Below are positions 45,143 through 46,578 of a DNA stretch of 46,578 nt, one piece after another. The DNA comes from Clostridiales bacterium (GTDB lineage: Bacteria; Bacillota; Clostridia; Christensenellales; Aristaeellaceae), in contig JAAYIN010000112.1 in the NCBI GenBank assembly GCA_012523405.1, positions 1 through 46,578 on the forward strand, given 5' to 3'. Positions within the stretch are counted from its first letter, which is position 1; each line of letters begins with the position of its first letter. The translations under genes and the position numbers were made by a program. The notes under the pieces are model-generated. The model did no database searches and had not been told where the DNA came from. It saw only the letters and a program-made list of their open reading frames with translations.

Positions 45143-46578
45143 TTAACGAGCGCCCATGACAGCATACAGTAAAATGCCTGTTGCCACGCTTGCGTTGAGG
45201 CTCTCGAGCTTGCCGCGCATAGGAATGGATACCTTTTTGTCGCAGTTTTCAAGCACGCGATGGCTTACGCCCTCGCCTTCTGCACCGATGACAAGCGCTA
45301 CTGCGCCGCTAAAGTCAACCTTCGCATATTCCTCGCCGCCCATATCTGCTGCATAAACCCAGATATTTTGCGCTTTGAGGGATTCGATGGTGTTTGTCAA
45401 ATTGGTTACGCGAGCAACGGGGATATACTCCACTGCGCCTGCGCTTGCCTTGACGGCTGCGGGGGTTAGCCCAACCGCACGGCGTTCCTGCACCACGACG
45501 CCATGTGCGCCTGCGCACTCAGCAGAACGGATGATTGCGCCAAGGTTATGGGGGTCTGTGATGCCGTCAAGCAACACGAGGAAAGGCTCTTCGCCGCGCT
45601 CTTTAGCAAGCTCAAGCATCGCGTCCACAGTGCTGTACTGATAAGCAGACGTAAATGCGAGCATGCCCTGATGGTTGCTTGTAATGCCGTCGAGGCGAAC
45701 GCGATCCACTTCCTGTACGGGGATGTGGCGCTCTTTTGCCATCGCTACGATTTCGCGGGCAGAACCGCTTAGTTCGCCGCGAGCTACCAGCAGCTTCTCA
45801 ATATCGCGTCCGCTCTTGAGCGCTTCGCGAATGGGGTTGCGTCCGCTTAGAAGGTTCTCGTTTGGCACGATATCCGCTTCTTCACCCGCAATGCCGTAAG
45901 CTGGAGGTGCAATCGCTGCAAATTGAGGTGCTACATCATCCATGCGTGCACGGCGCTGCTCGTCATAGGGACGAGGGGTCATGCTGTCGCCACGCTCTGT
46001 ATAGCGAGAAGGTGCGCCCGGATTGAAACGATAGTTGCCGCCCTTGCGGTCAAAACGGGGCGCTCTGCCCTGCTCGGGACGTTCGCCCTGAGGGGTTGCA
46101 CGCGTGCCGTCACGGAAGGTCGATGAATTCGGTGCATCGCCAAAACGCCTTGGCTCAAAGCTGCTGCGTCCGCCGCCGCGGTTGCCTTGACCGCTGTCGC
46201 GGTTTCCTTGATAGCCGCCACTTGAGCGGTTGCTCTGATAGGCACTGCGATCGCCTTGGAAGCTTGCGCCGCTGCGGTTGCCTTGGCCGCTGTCGCGGTT
46301 TCCTTGATAGCCGCCACTTGAGCGGTTGCTCTGTCCGCTATCGCGGTTTCCTTGATAGCCGCCACTTGAGCGGTTGCTCTGTCCGCTATCGCGGTTTCCT
46401 TGGTAGCCGCCACTTGAGCGGTTGCCTTGGCCGCTATCGCGGTTTCCTTGGTAGCCATTGCTGGAGCGGTTGCCTTGGCCGCTATCGCGGTTTCCTTGGT
46501 AACCATTGCTGGAGCGGTTGCCTTGGCCGCTATCGCGGTTTCCTTGGTAACCATTGCTGGAGCGGTTGCCTTGGCCGC
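45143..46578 (-). CDS. rlmB: 23S rRNA (guanosine-2'-O-)-methyltransferase RlmB with long repeat N-terminus (partial)
   Basis: The catalytic part (from about 45860 down) is complete: SGRNPIREALKSGRDIEKLLVARG substrate domain, then SPOUT motifs LDGITDPHNLGAIIRSAE, LVIGAEGEGVSHRVLE and SIPMRGKLESLNASVATGILLY. It methylates G2251 in the P-loop of 23S rRNA in relatives. An ATG at 45982 has no ribosome binding site. The same frame stays open through a Gly/Arg/Asn/Ser/Gln-rich stretch with 16-residue repeats to the window edge, so the real start lies outside and at least 198 extra N-terminal residues are present. Confidence 0.9.
   Translation of the reverse strand, partial: GQGNRSSNGYQGNRDSGQGNRSSNGYQGNRDSGQGNRSSNGYQGNRDSGQGNRSSGGYQGNRDSGQSNRSSGGYQGNRDSGQSNRSSGGYQGNRDSGQGNRSGASFQGDRSAYQSNRSSGGYQGNRDSGQGNRGGGRSSFEPRRFGDAPNSSTFRDGTRATPQGERPEQGRAPRFDRKGGNYRFNPGAPSRYTERGDSMTPRPYDEQRRARMDDVAPQFAAIAPPAYGIAGEEADIVPNENLLSGRNPIREALKSGRDIEKLLVARGELSGSAREIVAMAKERHIPVQEVDRVRLDGITSNHQGMLAFTSAYQYSTVDAMLELAKERGEEPFLVLLDGITDPHNLGAIIRSAECAGAHGVVVQERRAVGLTPAAVKASAGAVEYIPVARVTNLTNTIESLKAQNIWVYAADMGGEEYAKVDFSGAVALVIGAEGEGVSHRVLENCDKKVSIPMRGKLESLNASVATGILLYAVMGAR
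46141..46578 (-). repeat. 48-bp coding tandem repeat in rlmB N-terminus
   Basis: Six near-perfect 48-bp units (46578 to about 46290) plus degenerate copies encode GQGNRSSNGYQGNRDS, drifting to GQSNRSSGGYQGNRDS. The units nearest the edge are nearly identical, which fits recent expansion and explains why the sequence ends here. Confidence 0.92.

Noticed and set aside
45979-46554. A 191-codon frame rich in Ala/Thr/Lys repeats (…ATKETAIAAKATAPA…)
   Set aside because: It is the same strand as rlmB in another frame. The rlmB frame stays open through the repeat and joins the enzyme without a break, so this is an off-frame reading of the 48-bp repeat.
46141-46578. Regular repeats resembling a CRISPR array
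   Set aside because: The 48-bp units are directly adjacent with no unique spacers, keep a single coding frame and encode a 16-residue motif.

Overview
The window reads as chromosomal DNA of a mid-GC, Gram-positive-type bacterium, most likely an anaerobic member of the Clostridia. The reasons are strong AGGAGG ribosome binding sites, a T-box leader, a type III glutamine synthetase, a SigH/Rae1/RlmB cluster, C4-type S14 and L36, and a KOW-domain gene between map and infA. I cannot name the species. Both ends look like assembly break points: the left end starts in a transposase tail with a perfect 34-bp palindrome at the edge, and the right end stops inside a 48-bp coding tandem repeat.

Layout. 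1-2.5 kb: IS remnant, a DUF2975 membrane protein with its small HTH partner, and a divergent DUF4173-type membrane protein. 2.6-7.25 kb: a CstA-type transporter behind a T-box riboswitch, an SDR epimerase / DUF5131 / NUDIX gene string, and an XRE regulator behind interlocking inverted repeats. 7.4-20.5 kb: the S10-spc ribosomal protein cluster on the minus strand (rpsJ to rpmJ, with secY, adk, map and infA). It begins with its own promoter and a structured leader of about 250 nt, and it stops at rpmJ without the usual rpsM-rpsK-rpsD-rpoA-rplQ genes.

20.9-27.4 kb: a plus-strand operon of a DUF362 ferredoxin-like protein, UvrA, a polytopic GT-C-like membrane protein and a PNPOx/NimA-like flavoprotein. 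Its promoter overlaps a near-consensus Gram-positive LexA box. 27.6-31.7 kb: nitrogen assimilation, with an AmtB transporter fused to a P-II domain and GlnN (GSIII); each gene is preceded by a terminator-like hairpin. 31.9-38.5 kb: DUF3267 zincin-like protein, then an operon of a degenerate GH127/DUF1680-like protein, DusB and two secreted proteins of unknown function. 38.7-39.9 kb: a small conserved protein and an HTH / membrane protein pair whose promoter carries three operator-like repeats phased exactly 23 bp apart.

39.9-46.6 kb: a minus-strand string running rlmB - rae1 - sigH - FHA-like - ftsW/rodA-type - PBP2. It joins RNA modification, mRNA surveillance, a stress/sporulation sigma factor and a peptidoglycan synthase pair. 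RlmB carries a long N-terminal low-complexity extension of 16-residue repeats that runs off the window.

I found no rRNA or tRNA genes, CRISPR array, prophage or defence island. The most interesting material is regulatory (T-box on cstA, LexA-like box on DUF362-uvrA, phased XRE operators, leader hairpins on the nitrogen genes) plus the unusual RlmB extension and the secreted protein pair.
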